Origin: Meridianimarinicoccus sp. MJW13
Lineage (GTDB): Bacteria > Pseudomonadota > Alphaproteobacteria > Rhodobacterales > Rhodobacteraceae
Length of the DNA stretch: 64,000 bases
Assembly (NCBI RefSeq): GCF_014901205.1
Contig: NZ_JACNMU010000008.1
Coordinates: 62,001-126,000 of the forward strand
Direction of reading: 5' to 3'
Shown: positions 35,634-44,789 of the stretch, one piece after another
Position numbering within the stretch: the first letter of the stretch is position 1
Layout of the letters: each line of letters begins with the position of its first letter
Program-made: the position numbers and the translations under genes
The notes under the pieces: generated by a model
The model's input: the letters and a program-made list of their open reading frames with translations, nothing else
Told to the model about the DNA's origin: nothing
Databases searched by the model: none

Positions 35634-36322
35634 CCCCTTCTCTTCTGACCCTGCTGAACTCCGTCGATACGCCCACGGTGTGCAATGCCATCGAAGTGGC
35701 GCAAGGCAAGCGCGGCTTCAACGCTTTTACCCGTGGCACCGTGCTGGCCAGCGACCCGAAGGGGGTCATGGTCGGCCATGCGGTCACCGCGAAAATCCGG
35801 GCCTTGTCGCCCCCCAACGAGGCCCCCGACGTGATCCGGGCCCGACGGATGCAATACTACAAGACCATGGCCGAAGCGCCCAAACCCTCGGTCTGCGTGA
35901 TCGAGGATGAAGACGTGCCCAACGCCATCGGCGCCTTCTGGGGCGAGGTGAACACCACCATCCACAAGGGGTTCGGCATGGCCGGAACGCTGACCAACGG
36001 GGTGATGCGCGATCTGGGCGACATGGCGCCGGACTATCCGGTCGTTGCAGGGTCCATCGGGCCGAGCCATGGCTTCGTGCATGTCACGGCGCTGGATGTA
36101 CCCGTCACGGTTTTCGGGATGGAGGTGCGGCCCGGCGACCTGATCCACGCCGACCGCCACGGCGCGGTGGTGATCCCGCCCGAGGTGGTGGATCACCTGG
36201 AAGCCGCCATTGCCACCATGCAGGCGACCGAGCGGCTGGTGCTGGATCCGGCCCGCGGCGAAAACTTCGATTTCGCGGCGTTCGAAGCGGCCTGGTCAGC
36301 CTTTGAAAAGGCCCGCACCTAG
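35630..36322 (+). CDS. RraA-like / 4-hydroxy-4-methyl-2-oxoglutarate aldolase family protein
   Basis: 230 residues. Metal-binding features of the family are present: NGVMRDLGDM near residue 123 and GDLIHADRHGAVVIPPEVV near 165-183. Enzymes of this family split 4-hydroxy-2-oxo acids or decarboxylate oxaloacetate, while true RraA inhibits RNase E. Its place at the end of a catabolic operon, coupled to the hydrolase by an ATGA overlap, favours the aldolase role. Together with the dehydrogenases it could release a central metabolite. Confidence 0.75.
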   Translation: MTPSLLTLLNSVDTPTVCNAIEVAQGKRGFNAFTRGTVLASDPKGVMVGHAVTAKIRALSPPNEAPDVIRARRMQYYKTMAEAPKPSVCVIEDEDVPNAIGAFWGEVNTTIHKGFGMAGTLTNGVMRDLGDMAPDYPVVAGSIGPSHGFVHVTALDVPVTVFGMEVRPGDLIHADRHGAVVIPPEVVDHLEAAIATMQATERLVLDPARGENFDFAAFEAAWSAFEKART

Positions 36323-36380
36323 CGCACCCGTGACCCGAAAATAGCGCGCTTCTGGACAGGGTCCGGGGGTGCTGCCCCGC

Positions 36381-37670
36381 CTACCCGTCCTGCAACCGAT
36401 CCAGCCGCAGTTGCGCGGCACGACTGTGGCCATCCAGCCCTTCGCTGCGGCTTTGGCGCACGGCGGGCGGAGCCACGGCGCGCACGCCCTCCGGCTCCAT
36501 CCACTGATGGGTGGCCACCTTCAAATAGGCACCGACCCAAAGCCCGCCGGTATACCGCCCGGCCGCCATGGTCGGCAGGGTGTGGTTGGTGCCGCAGCAT
36601 TTGTCGGAATAGACCACGCTGGCCAGCTCCCCGATGAACAGGGACCCATAGTGCCGAAGCTTCTTCGCGGTGGCCTGCGGATCGGCGGTGTGGACTTGCA
36701 GATGCTCTGCCGCGATGTGGTCGGAATAGGCCAGCATCGCCGCCTCATCTTCGGCCACTGCGATCTCGCCATAGTCTTGCCACGCGACGCTGGCGGTCGC
36801 CGCCGTTTCCAACTCGCCCAACTGCCGCGCAACCTCGGCAATAACCCGGTCGGCCAAAGCGGCATCGGTGGTGATCAGGCCGACCCGCGTGCGCACGTCA
36901 TGCTCGGCCTGCGCCAGAAGATCGGTGGCGATGGTTTCCGCGTCACCGGTGCTGTCGGCAAGGGTGTAGATCTCGGAGGGGCCGGCCAGCTGATCGATCC
37001 CGATGGGGCCGAAGACCTGTCGCTTGGCCTCGTTCACGAAGGCATTGCCGGGGCCGACGATCTTGTCGACGCGCGGCACGGTTTCGGTGCCATAGGCCAT
37101 CGCGGCAATCGCCTGCGCCCCACCAATGCGGAAGATCCGGTCGGCACCTGACAGGTGACACCCGGCGACCATGGCCTCATGCGCATTGGGCGGCAGGCAG
37201 GCGATGATTTCTTCCACCCCTGCGACCCGGGCCGGAACGATGGTCATGATCGGCGCGGACAGAAGCGGATAGCGCCCGCCAGGCACATAGCAGCCCACCC
37301 GTTCCAGCGGAATAATCCGGTGGCCCAGATGCACACCCGGCCGGATTTCCACTTCCAGCGGCAACATGGTGGCGCGCTGCGCCTCGGCAAAGGCGCGCAC
37401 ATTGGCGATGGCAAATTCGGTGTCTGCGCGGGTCTGGGGGTCCAGCGCCGCAACGGAGGCCTCGCGCTGTGCCATGCTGACTTCGAAAGTGTCCAGGTCG
37501 GATTGGTCAAATTTCCTGGCATAGGCGCGCACGGCCCCGTCGCCCTGCGCGCGGACCGCAGCCAACACCTCGGCCACCGTCGCCGCAACATCCTGTGCAT
37601 CGGACGCGGCATTGCGCGTGGGAGCTTTGCGATGCTGTATGCCAGCAAATGACAGGTCGGAATCGGCCAC
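36381..37670 (-). CDS. HisD-superfamily dehydrogenase, second copy
   Basis: 429 residues from a GTG at 37670, with AGAAGGA upstream. The upstream ATG at 37772 is unlikely because the operator-like motif and a tandem repeat lie between it and 37670. The zinc site is intact: QAEHD near residue 256, Asp in YSDKCCGTNH near 353 and His in DGHSRAA near 415. The Glu-His pair is in AEHLQVHT near 320. It is clearly paralogous to but diverged from the enzyme at 26405 and looks like neither a fresh duplication nor the biosynthetic gene. The operator-like site puts it in the island's regulon, on the opposite strand and convergent with the RraA gene. Confidence 0.78.
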   Translation of the reverse strand: MADSDLSFAGIQHRKAPTRNAASDAQDVAATVAEVLAAVRAQGDGAVRAYARKFDQSDLDTFEVSMAQREASVAALDPQTRADTEFAIANVRAFAEAQRATMLPLEVEIRPGVHLGHRIIPLERVGCYVPGGRYPLLSAPIMTIVPARVAGVEEIIACLPPNAHEAMVAGCHLSGADRIFRIGGAQAIAAMAYGTETVPRVDKIVGPGNAFVNEAKRQVFGPIGIDQLAGPSEIYTLADSTGDAETIATDLLAQAEHDVRTRVGLITTDAALADRVIAEVARQLGELETAATASVAWQDYGEIAVAEDEAAMLAYSDHIAAEHLQVHTADPQATAKKLRHYGSLFIGELASVVYSDKCCGTNHTLPTMAAGRYTGGLWVGAYLKVATHQWMEPEGVRAVAPPAVRQSRSEGLDGHSRAAQLRLDRLQDG

Positions 37671-37721
37671 GGTCAGGGTCCTTCTTTGGAGTTCGGGAAA
37701 AGCTAGACGCCGTGGGGCTGC

Positions 37722-37739
37722 TTTGCAAACGTATTCGCA
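37722..37739 (-). promoter_or_regulatory. candidate LacI operator before the second HisD-like gene
   Basis: TTTGCAAACGTATTCGCA, shown on the plus strand, shares TTGCAAWCGWATKC with the sites at 19650 and 19891. It lies about 50 bases before the GTG start at 37670, in the 37671-38036 gap that holds the promoters of this gene and of the nuclease pair. Confidence 0.6.
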
Positions 37740-37763
37740 TTGGAACGATGGTGCTTGGTATTG

Positions 37764-37793
37764 ATCTGCCATTATCTGCCATTATCTGCCATT
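37764..37793. repeat. three perfect tandem copies of ATCTGCCATT
   Basis: Three head-to-tail 10-base units fill 30 bases with no mismatch. Ten bases is close to one helical turn, so copies would face the same side of the DNA. It lies between the operator-like site and the nuclease gene at 38037. A cooperative regulator site is possible but not shown. Confidence 0.8.
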
Positions 37794-38036
37794 TTGTTAT
37801 GAAATGGACGATTGCACACGTTGTCAAAACTTGTGCTTCCCGCTGCCGGAAATGCACCTTTCTTCCGCCTGCCTTAGAACACCCCCCCCGAGACCGGGAC
37901 GAACCGAAAGGCAAGATACCGCTCTCAGCCGCGCATCAACCCGCCCCGGTTTCCAAACCGACAGGCTGCGCCAATCTGACATTAGCCGCAGAATGGCCGT
38001 TGCATCGACTCGACGCCTTCCAGATGCTGCCCCTGC

Positions 38037-39287
38037 ATGTTCAGATTTATTCATTCCGCCGACCTTCACATCGACTCCCCGCTCAAGAGCCTCGCCCTGA
38101 AGGACGAGGATCTTGCCGCACGCGTCGGATCGGCCAGCCGTCAGGCGCTGAGCCGCATCACGGACACCTGTATCGCGCGCGACGCCCACGCCTTGCTGAT
38201 CAGCGGCGATCTGTTCGATGGCGACATCAAGAGCATGAAGGCGGCGGCCTTTGTCACCGGCCAGTTCGAGCGCCTGAACGACGCGGGCATTCGGGTTTTC
38301 CTGATCCGGGGCAACCATGATGCCGAAAGCACGCCGTCGCGCGAGATCGAGATGCCGCCAAACGTGACCCTGTTCACCGGCCATGGGGGTGTCGTGCCGC
38401 TGCCAGAGCATGGCGTGGCCATCCACGGGGTCAGCTTCAGCCAGCCTTCTGCCCCGGACAGCCTTCTGCCCCGGTTCAAGGCGCCGGTGGCGGGGCTGTT
38501 CAATATCGGGCTGCTGCACACCAGTCTTGCCGGGGCGGCGGGCCATGACACCTATGCCCCCTGCAGCCTGCGTGAGTTGTCCGAGCATGGCTTCGACTAC
38601 TGGGCCCTGGGCCATATCCATCGCCGCAGGGTCCACGCCGAAGCCCCGTTCATCGTCATGCCCGGCATGCCACAGGGCCGCGACATCGGTGAAGCCGGAC
38701 CGAAAAGCGCAACACTGGTCACGGTCGAGGATGGCGACGCCACGCTTGAGGAAATCCCCACCTCGGTCGTGATCTTTGACGCGGTAACCTGTGATCTGGG
38801 CCAGATCGACGACTGGCGCGACGCCCGGCACGCGGTTCTGGACCAGGTGCGTGCCTGTGCGCGGCACAACGGCGAAGCCTTTCTTGTGGCTCGTGTGACC
38901 CTGACCGGCACCACCGACCTGGCCTGGAGGATCCGCCGCGATCAGGATCTGTTCCGGGATGAACTCTCCCAAGCCCTGACCGGGATCGGCGGCATTGCCA
39001 TCGAGACGCTGGAGGTCGCCCTGTCAGCGCAACCCCGGTCCGGGACAGAGGGCAGCGCCGGGGCCGAGCTTGCCGGCATCATGCAAGATCTGATCGCAAC
39101 CCCGGCCTTCGAGGAACGTGCCGTAGAGCTTGTGCGCGCCTTGGCCGGTGAATTGCCCCCCGACATCCGCGACGCCCTAGGCGCGAGCGAGGATGAACTG
39201 ACCGCACTGGCCAAAACCCTGACCGCCGAGGGGGCCGACGATATCGCAGCCTGCCTTGCGGCCCCGCAGGGCGGGAGCGCGTCGTGA
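38037..39287 (+). CDS. YhaO/SbcD-like DNA repair nuclease subunit
   Basis: 416 residues, a Mre11/SbcD-type calcineurin-like phosphoesterase. All metal motifs are present: HSADLHID near residue 6, ISGDLFDGD near 55, RGNHDAES near 90 and GHIHRRR near 196. These are double-strand-break processing nucleases that work with an SMC-like ATPase, which here is the next gene (TGATG overlap). The N-terminal phosphoesterase domain is followed by a capping domain of about 140 residues. Confidence 0.85.
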   Translation: MFRFIHSADLHIDSPLKSLALKDEDLAARVGSASRQALSRITDTCIARDAHALLISGDLFDGDIKSMKAAAFVTGQFERLNDAGIRVFLIRGNHDAESTPSREIEMPPNVTLFTGHGGVVPLPEHGVAIHGVSFSQPSAPDSLLPRFKAPVAGLFNIGLLHTSLAGAAGHDTYAPCSLRELSEHGFDYWALGHIHRRRVHAEAPFIVMPGMPQGRDIGEAGPKSATLVTVEDGDATLEEIPTSVVIFDAVTCDLGQIDDWRDARHAVLDQVRACARHNGEAFLVARVTLTGTTDLAWRIRRDQDLFRDELSQALTGIGGIAIETLEVALSAQPRSGTEGSAGAELAGIMQDLIATPAFEERAVELVRALAGELPPDIRDALGASEDELTALAKTLTAEGADDIAACLAAPQGGSAS

Positions 39288-42200
39288 TGCGGCTTCGGCG
39301 TCTCGATCTGACCCGCTTTGGCCATTTCACCGATTTCTCCATCGACTTCGGCGCGCACAATCCGGACCGGTCCGATCTGCATGTGATTTATGGCCCCAAC
39401 GAGGCCGGCAAGACGACCGCCTTCGAAGGCTACCTTGATCTGCTGTACGGGATGCCGACGCGCAGCCCCTATAACTTCCTGCACGACTATGACCGGATGC
39501 GTCTGGGCGGCGTGCTGGAGATCGACGGAAACCCGGTAGAACTGAACCGGATCAAGCGGCGGCAAAACAGTCTTCTGGATGCCAACGACCAACCCGTGGG
39601 CGAGACCATCATTGAAGCAGCACTTGCGGGCATCACCCGCGATCAGTACCGCGCCATGTTCTCGCTGGACGATGACACCATCGAGGAAGGCGGCGACAAC
39701 ATCCTGGCCAGCGGCGGCAACCTTGGCCAGCTTCTGTTCTCGGCGGCGGCAGGGCTGTCGGATCTGAGCGGGGTTCTGGAAGGCTTGCGGTCCGAGGCCG
39801 AGGCGTTTCACAAACCAAGGGGCCGCACGACACGTCTGGCCCTTGGCAAGCGCGCCCTTGCGGACCTGCACGCAGAGATCCGGGACATCGATCTGACGGC
39901 GAGCCGCTATCATCGTCTGAAGAGAGAGCATGAGACCGCCCGGCAGCAGGAGGCCGCGGCCCGTGCGGCCCGCGCAACCCTTCAATCCCAGCTGTCGCAG
40001 GCCCGCGCCATTGCGGAATGCCTGCCGCTTTTGGTTCGCGTCCGGCAAGCCGAGGGCGAATTGGCCCCCCTCGCCGCCTATCCCGATCTGCCCGACCCAT
40101 GGGTCGAAGAGGCCGACCGCCTGAAAGACGCCGAGGCCACGGCGCGCACCCGGCAATCCGAGGCGCGACACGCCATCGCCCAGATGACCAAGGATGCGGA
40201 GGCGGCAGAGCCCGATCCGAAGGCGCTGGAGCACCGCGACCGGATCGAGCTGGTCATGGGTGATCCCTGGGCCCGCGCCGCGACCGCCGAACGGGATCTG
40301 CCCAAGCGGCGTGACGAACGCGTGGCGCTTGAGGCTGACATTCGCGCCCTGCATCGCGATCTGGATTGGCCCGCAGAAACCGCCCCGATGGGCGAAATCG
40401 TGCTGGCCGCCAATGAAACCCTCGCCCGCGCGGTCGAGACCGCGCGCCGCACGCTGGAAGATCGCCGCCGGGATCACGCCGAGGCCGCCGAGGCCCTTGC
40501 CAAAGCAGTTGAGGAGACCCCATCAGAGGAAGAGACCGAACTGCCCGACCTTGCGGCTGTCTTGAATGAGCTGACCCCAAGCCTGCTTGCCGAACGTGTC
40601 GAGAGGGCGAAAGACGCGCGCGCCACCATCGCGGCCGATCTTGCCCGCGACTGCGCCGGCCTTCTGCCGTGGGTCGGTGGGCCCGAGGCTCTGCCGAACC
40701 TGCTGGTCACGGACGATCAACTTGCACGACGTCTTGAGACGTGGCGCACCTGCCTGCAAGCGGTCGAAAAAGCGCAAGACAGGCACGCCAATGCCAGGCT
40801 GGATCTGGAAAGATCGAAAACCCGCCTAGAGGAGCTTGAGCGGGACACCGGGGTGATCACCGATGCTCAGGCCGAGGCCGCGCGCCACCAGCGCGACGCG
40901 TTGTGGGACACACACGAAAAGACCCTGTCGCGCGACACCGCCCAGGCCTTTCACCAACAGATGCTTGTGCATGACACGGTGCAGGATGCCCGCCTTGGCA
41001 TGGCCCAGGATCGCGCCCGGATCCGTGATGCAAAGGTGGCCCTGTCCGAGGCCAGGGTGGTCTTGGCCGACGCTGAAACCGCCTGCCGGGAAGCCAACGC
41101 AAAACGCGACGCGCTGTTGGCGGGATTTCGGGCCTTGTTCGCAGACCTCGGCTTGCCGGAGAACTTCGATCCGCTGGACCTGAAAGACTGGCACGCCCAG
41201 TTGTACCGCGCGCACGATACAGTGGCGAAGCGCGGGCAGGCGCAAGACACGCTGGCGGCCTGCGAAGCGGCGGCAAGCGTAGCGACAGGACGCCTGCGCG
41301 GGTTGTTGGGCCTGCCGCAAGACGACCGGACCCCGCTGGCGCGGCTTGCCGCCCTGGCGGCGGAGGAACGGGACCGGCGCGCGAAACGCGCCGCACGGAA
41401 TGCCGAGGCGCGCAAATCGCTGCAGACCGCGCACCGCACCCATGCGCAGCGCGAAATGGCATTGAAGGATGCCCAAGAGGCGTTCGATGCCGCAATCACG
41501 GCGTGGGAGGCTGCCAGCAACGCCATGCCCGCCCTCTTGCGCGCGCCCGCCGGGTTCCTTGACGCTCTGCCCCGATTGCGCAAACTGTTGCAAACCTCCG
41601 ACAAGCGCGCTGAATTACAGCGCCGCATCGCGGCCATGGAGCAGGACCTGGAGAACTTTCGCCAGTCGATCGACCGCCTGGCCGATGATCTGGAAGAGCC
41701 TGCCCATGACAACCCGCTTGCTACTGCGTCTGCCCTGAAACGGCGGCTTGATACGGCCAAGGCTGCTGCATCGGCGCAAGCCACGCGGCTGGAGCAGATC
41801 GCCCGGCATCGCCAGACCGAGGGCACCGCCGCCGACAAGCTGAACGACTTGCGCATTGCCCTTCGGAAGATGGCCAAGGACTTTCCCAATGCCGAGGACA
41901 TCCAGACAGCCGCCGACCTTGTCGATGTGGTCGCAAAGGCGCGGGCCGCTGCGGACCTGCGCGGCAAGATCACCGCGCAGCAAAACGACATCGCCGCGCG
42001 GCTGGGCTGCAAGGATTTCACGACCGCCGTCACATTGCTGGAAACCCACGACCTGCCCGGAATCACCGCCCAATGCGCCACCCTTGAAAGCGATCTGGCG
42101 ACGGCGGACTCGGCTGTCGATCTGGCAATCGGCAACCTGCGCCTCGCGGAGAAAGAGCTTCAGGCGCTTGGCGGCGACGACGCGGTGGCCCGCCTGTCGG

Positions 42201-42730
42201 AAAAGGCAACGACCCTTGCGCTGGACTTGGCCGATCAATCCCGCCGCTATCTTCGGGTGCAGATCGGTCTGGCGGCGGCGGAACTGGCGCTGAGCCGTTA
42301 CCGCGACACCCATCGCAGCGGAATGCTGGCCGCGACCGCCGAGGCCTTCCGCACCCTCACGTCGGGAAGTTACGAGGATCTGAAAACCCAGACCGATGGT
42401 GACAAGGAGATCCTGTTGGCCCTGCGTGCCGGAGACAGGCGGTCGGTCTCGGCCGCCGAGATGTCGAAGGGCACGCGGTTCCAGCTTTATCTCGCGCTGC
42501 GTCTGGCCGGGTACAGGGAATACGCCACCAAGGGGATCGCGCTGCCGTTTCTGGCCGATGACATCATGGAAACCTTCGACAACACCCGCACTTCGGCAGC
42601 GATCAGCCTGTTGCGGGAAATGGGGCGCCACGGTCAGGCGCTGTATTTTACCCACCACGAACATGTGGTGGATCTGGCTCGCGACATCTGCGGCACGGAT
42701 CTGCAGGTGCATGACATTTCCCGCGCCTAG
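39287..42730 (+). CDS. YhaN/SbcC-like SMC-family ATPase
   Basis: 1147 residues. Walker A is GPNEAGKTT near residue 36. Long coiled-coil stretches rich in Ala, Glu, Arg and Leu fill about 170-1000. The C-terminal half of the ATPase has the signature-like MSKGTRFQLYLALRL, Walker B FLADDIMETFDNTR near 1085 and the histidine switch LYFTHHEHVVD. I used the ATG at 39287, which overlaps the nuclease stop; a GTG one codon earlier is also possible. The pair probably processes DNA ends. No zinc-hook motif (C-x-x-C) is visible in the coil, in contrast to canonical SbcC/Rad50. Confidence 0.84.
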   Translation: MRLRRLDLTRFGHFTDFSIDFGAHNPDRSDLHVIYGPNEAGKTTAFEGYLDLLYGMPTRSPYNFLHDYDRMRLGGVLEIDGNPVELNRIKRRQNSLLDANDQPVGETIIEAALAGITRDQYRAMFSLDDDTIEEGGDNILASGGNLGQLLFSAAAGLSDLSGVLEGLRSEAEAFHKPRGRTTRLALGKRALADLHAEIRDIDLTASRYHRLKREHETARQQEAAARAARATLQSQLSQARAIAECLPLLVRVRQAEGELAPLAAYPDLPDPWVEEADRLKDAEATARTRQSEARHAIAQMTKDAEAAEPDPKALEHRDRIELVMGDPWARAATAERDLPKRRDERVALEADIRALHRDLDWPAETAPMGEIVLAANETLARAVETARRTLEDRRRDHAEAAEALAKAVEETPSEEETELPDLAAVLNELTPSLLAERVERAKDARATIAADLARDCAGLLPWVGGPEALPNLLVTDDQLARRLETWRTCLQAVEKAQDRHANARLDLERSKTRLEELERDTGVITDAQAEAARHQRDALWDTHEKTLSRDTAQAFHQQMLVHDTVQDARLGMAQDRARIRDAKVALSEARVVLADAETACREANAKRDALLAGFRALFADLGLPENFDPLDLKDWHAQLYRAHDTVAKRGQAQDTLAACEAAASVATGRLRGLLGLPQDDRTPLARLAALAAEERDRRAKRAARNAEARKSLQTAHRTHAQREMALKDAQEAFDAAITAWEAASNAMPALLRAPAGFLDALPRLRKLLQTSDKRAELQRRIAAMEQDLENFRQSIDRLADDLEEPAHDNPLATASALKRRLDTAKAAASAQATRLEQIARHRQTEGTAADKLNDLRIALRKMAKDFPNAEDIQTAADLVDVVAKARAAADLRGKITAQQNDIAARLGCKDFTTAVTLLETHDLPGITAQCATLESDLATADSAVDLAIGNLRLAEKELQALGGDDAVARLSEKATTLALDLADQSRRYLRVQIGLAAAELALSRYRDTHRSGMLAATAEAFRTLTSGSYEDLKTQTDGDKEILLALRAGDRRSVSAAEMSKGTRFQLYLALRLAGYREYATKGIALPFLADDIMETFDNTRTSAAISLLREMGRHGQALYFTHHEHVVDLARDICGTDLQVHDISRA

Positions 42731-42971
42731 CGCTGTGCCCGACGCTGTGCGGCAAACGGAATGAACCGCCGGTTCCGCCGGCTGCAACCGAGCTTGCCCA
42801 GACCGGCCACGCGCGAAAAGACCGACATGGCCTTTCAACATGGGGTCAGTTTCATCGGGCAAGAATGGCCCCCAAAGCCCAACCGATGTTGTATCCCTGC
42901 GAAAGACCTGCTTTTCATTTCGTCGTTGCGCCATACCCTCTGCATGAACTGCCCCTGGAGACCTTCTGACA

Positions 42972-43778
42972 ATGCCCGCTGATGACATCGACCCCGTCCG
43001 GTACGGTTCCTTTCGTTCAGGACGGGCGGCTATTGCCCTGGCTTTTCTGCTTGCCGCGGTTGGCCTTGCAAGTGCCGCATGGGCGCAGATCGACCCGTCG
43101 GGGATGCTGACGGACAACCTGAACGTGACGGGCAAGGGTTGGGCGCAATTGACCGAATGGCGCGAAATGGGCCAGTTCCTGCTGGGGCTGCTGGAGGTCA
43201 CCGCAATGACCGCCGCGATCGCCTATCATCCAGCCAACCGCACCGGTGGCCGCAAGGGCGGCGAGTACAATCTGCCCGGAACGTTGTTCGTCTATGCGTT
43301 GATCGGCATGGTTGTCGGGTTCCTGGTCATGAACCACGGGGCAATCATCGGCTTCGTGATCTTCGGCATCGGGGGGCTGTTGCGGTTCCGCACCGATATG
43401 GACAGCATGACGGACACCATGCGTCTGATCCTTGTGACGCTGATCGGGCTGTGCGTCGGGCTTGATCTGCCTGTCATGGCGGTGATCACCACGGCCAGCG
43501 CCTGGACAATCATGTATTTCTTCGGGGGTGTTCCGCGCCATGTGATCGAGATCAAGTTCGCCGACAAACACAGCATCCCGACGGCACGATCCGATCTGGA
43601 AGCCCAGTTGCAACACTCCGGCTACCGGATCACGGGGGTGCGCAAGTCCAAGGCCAAGCACACTTTTGCCTTCAGCGTTGTGGGCAGCAAGGGTTCGACC
43701 CAGGACGGGCTTGTTCATGCGATGATGGATCTGGAGGCTTCACAACCGGGGCATATTTCCGATTGGCATCTCGCATGA
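42972..43778 (+). CDS. DUF4956-like inner-membrane protein
   Basis: 268 residues. A signal-anchor-like hydrophobic stretch at residues 19-38 is followed by spans near 62-80, 100-118, 123-140 and 155-185, and then a soluble C-terminal domain (about 190-268). IGGLLRFRTDMDSMTD near 135 recalls DUF4956 and MgtC-type proteins, which can sit with polyphosphate- or CotH-type kinase genes. It opens the rightward operon of exported proteins, preceded by GGAG. The 241 bases before it (42731-42971) hold no recognisable gene. Confidence 0.62.
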   Translation: MPADDIDPVRYGSFRSGRAAIALAFLLAAVGLASAAWAQIDPSGMLTDNLNVTGKGWAQLTEWREMGQFLLGLLEVTAMTAAIAYHPANRTGGRKGGEYNLPGTLFVYALIGMVVGFLVMNHGAIIGFVIFGIGGLLRFRTDMDSMTDTMRLILVTLIGLCVGLDLPVMAVITTASAWTIMYFFGGVPRHVIEIKFADKHSIPTARSDLEAQLQHSGYRITGVRKSKAKHTFAFSVVGSKGSTQDGLVHAMMDLEASQPGHISDWHLA

Positions 43779-43788
43779 GCCGCCCTGC

Positions 43789-44682
43789 ATGATATGCCGC
43801 GCCCCACAGAGCGTGCGGATCGCCTTGCTCCTGGTCGGGCTCGGAAGCCATGCCCAGGCCGATTGCGGCGCGCCGGCGGTGCGATATCTGGACAGCGACA
43901 AGATCGCCAAATCGTCAAAGGGCTATTCAGAACCCTCGGGCCTGTCACTGTCCGAAGATGGGCGCGCGCTTCTCAGCGTCAGCGATGATACGGCAGCGAT
44001 CTTCAGCCTGGGGCCGAAAGGCGGCTTGAAGGGCCGCGATGATATTGCGCTCAAGCAACCCGATCTGGAAGGGATTGCCTGGGACGAAGCCCGCAACCGC
44101 ATCCTGACGGTGAACGAAGGTGCTGCTGAAATCCTCGCGACCGACCCGCAAACCTGGGACAGTACGGCGTTTCCGCTGTCGAAGATGACGGGGTATTCGG
44201 CCGTCGAGCGCGCCTTCGCCACCTCGGACAGCAACGACCTTCTGGAAGGCATTGCTGTCGATCCCGGCAGCGACCGGATTTTCGTGCTGAAGGAAAAGCG
44301 ACCCCGCCTGCTGCTGGAGATTTCCGCCGACCTGACAGAAATCCTGCGCGCCACCGAACTGACCCCGGCGCTTGGCTTTGTCGATGACGACCAGGGCGAC
44401 GGTCCGCTGGATGTCTCGGGGGTCAGCGTGGACCGGCCGACCGGCTGCCTGTGGATCGTCAGCGACCGGGGCCAGCGGCTGTTTCTTTTCGACCCCTCCG
44501 GCGACAGCCCGGCCCACAGTTTTGCACTGGGTTGGCTGAAGGACAAGAAACCGCGTCCGCTGCCCCATGCCGAAGGCATTGCCCACGACCCGGAGACCGA
44601 TCGCCTGTTGATCGTGAACGACGACGGCAAGTCCTCGCGTCTGTTTGTCTTCGAGGTTCTCAGGGACGGTGCCCCCGGCTAG
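43789..44682 (+). CDS. Exported SdiA-regulated-type beta-propeller protein
   Basis: 297 residues. A signal peptide (residues 1-25, ending HAQA) is followed by repeats typical of the SdiA-regulated/phytase-like propeller: SEPSGLSLSEDGRALLSVSD, QPDLEGIAWDE, DLLEGIAVDPGSDRIFVL and HAEGIAHDPETDRLLIVND. Acidic loops could bind calcium. The ribosome binding site is weak. It starts 11 bases after the membrane-protein gene and probably folds in the periplasm. Phytase activity is only a structural possibility. Confidence 0.65.
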   Translation: MICRAPQSVRIALLLVGLGSHAQADCGAPAVRYLDSDKIAKSSKGYSEPSGLSLSEDGRALLSVSDDTAAIFSLGPKGGLKGRDDIALKQPDLEGIAWDEARNRILTVNEGAAEILATDPQTWDSTAFPLSKMTGYSAVERAFATSDSNDLLEGIAVDPGSDRIFVLKEKRPRLLLEISADLTEILRATELTPALGFVDDDQGDGPLDVSGVSVDRPTGCLWIVSDRGQRLFLFDPSGDSPAHSFALGWLKDKKPRPLPHAEGIAHDPETDRLLIVNDDGKSSRLFVFEVLRDGAPG

Positions 44683-44789
44683 GAAAGGGCAAGGCCAGCG
44701 CAGAAAACCGGTGGACGGTTGCGCCCTGCGGGTTAGTCTGGCCCGTAGCGAAAACAGCGTTCTGCCGTCCAAGGCGCGAGAGGATCGAG

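Noticed and set aside
37671-37772. ATG at 37772 as start of the second HisD-like gene
   Set aside because: The extension covers the operator-like site and part of the tandem repeat, and HisD proteins usually begin near the GTG at 37670, which has AGAAGGA upstream.
42761-42982. 73-residue rightward frame between the ATPase and membrane-protein genes
   Set aside because: No ribosome site, no family similarity, and it overlaps the start of the next gene.
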